Source: Candidatus Methanofilum arcanum (lineage in GTDB: Archaea > Halobacteriota > Methanomicrobia > Methanomicrobiales > Methanospirillaceae). From it: 13,361 nucleotides of DNA. Numbering within the stretch: position 1 is the first letter of the stretch; each line of letters opens with the position of its first letter. The stretch is from the NCBI GenBank assembly GCA_031285085.1, contig JAITWW010000070.1:1-13361 (forward strand), given 5' to 3'. Made by a program: the position numbers and the translations under genes. Of the stretch, positions 13,298 to 13,361 are shown one piece after another. Under the pieces are notes generated by a model. That model did not search any database, was not told the DNA's origin, and saw only the letters and a program-made list of their open reading frames with translations.

Positions 13298-13361
13298 ATC
13301 GGGTAGGAGGCCACCCATTAGTTGAGTGGCCGACCTCCCACACCACCGCACGTACGGGTCC
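13298..13361 (-). ncRNA. Group II intron, 3' end (part of domain V and all of domain VI)
   Basis: Read on the minus strand, the window edge begins GGACCCGTACGTGCGGTGGT, which matches my memory of the 3' half of a domain V of the ACCGCC...GGTGGT type. A domain VI hairpin follows. GGGAGG (13339-13334) pairs with CCT and CCC (13307-13305 and 13303-13301), leaving a single bulged A at 13304. The upper stem is GGCCAC (13331-13326) with GTGGCC (13314-13309). The bulged A is the expected lariat branch point. An intron end at ...CCCGAT (last base 13298) puts it seven bases from the 3' splice site, as is usual. The rest of domain V, the catalytic core and any reverse transcriptase lie beyond the window. 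Identification rests on this partial structure and remembered consensus, not on a covariance search. Confidence 0.7.

Noticed and set aside
521..13298. Inverted repeats as the ends of a composite transposon
   Set aside because: No transposase or integrase lies between them, the interior is core methanogen genes, and I see no target-site duplication. Dispersed elements that happen to face each other explain the pattern better.

Overview
This window comes from a methanogenic archaeon. It carries a complete methyl-coenzyme M reductase operon (mcrBDCGA), an archaeal membrane-anchored Lon protease, and archaeal-style promoters with strong GGAGG ribosome binding sites. The Mcr proteins look like those of the Methanomicrobiales (for example a Methanospirillum-like lineage). 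I infer this from memory of the family; genus is not assigned.

Layout. Positions 1-171 are AT-rich, with at most the first codons of a leftward gene. Positions 172-504 hold the C-terminal remnant of a PD-(D/E)XK nuclease-like protein. Positions 505-829 hold a hairpin, a roughly 240-bp dispersed repeat with a REP-like palindrome, and the lonB leader. lonB (830-3076) has an unusual acidic N-terminal extension. A tightly packed rightward cluster follows at 3175-7748: tldD, tldE/pmbA, the radical SAM enzyme amrS, a 58-aa two-helix membrane protein and a helical TPR-like protein. Neighbouring genes overlap or nearly touch, so they are probably one transcript. Positions 7749-8063 form the mcr promoter and leader, with a BRE/TATA match and two small palindromes. 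mcrB, mcrD, mcrC, mcrG and mcrA fill 8064-12978 and end at a T-rich terminator.

The right edge (13027-13361) holds a second copy of the left repeat in inverted orientation, several copies of the same palindrome, and the 3' end (part of domain V, all of domain VI) of a group II intron on the minus strand that runs out of the window.

How the genes work together. McrA, McrB and McrG form the reductase that releases methane; McrC and McrD are accessory proteins for activation or assembly. LonB and TldD/TldE are proteolysis and peptide-processing enzymes. AmrS is a radical SAM enzyme of unknown substrate. Whether these neighbours act on Mcr is speculation. The central genes are core functions. 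The unusual material is the non-coding DNA: paired inverted repeats around a 12-kb core block, an intron abutting one of them, a structured mcr leader, and the small genes at the end of the tldD cluster.
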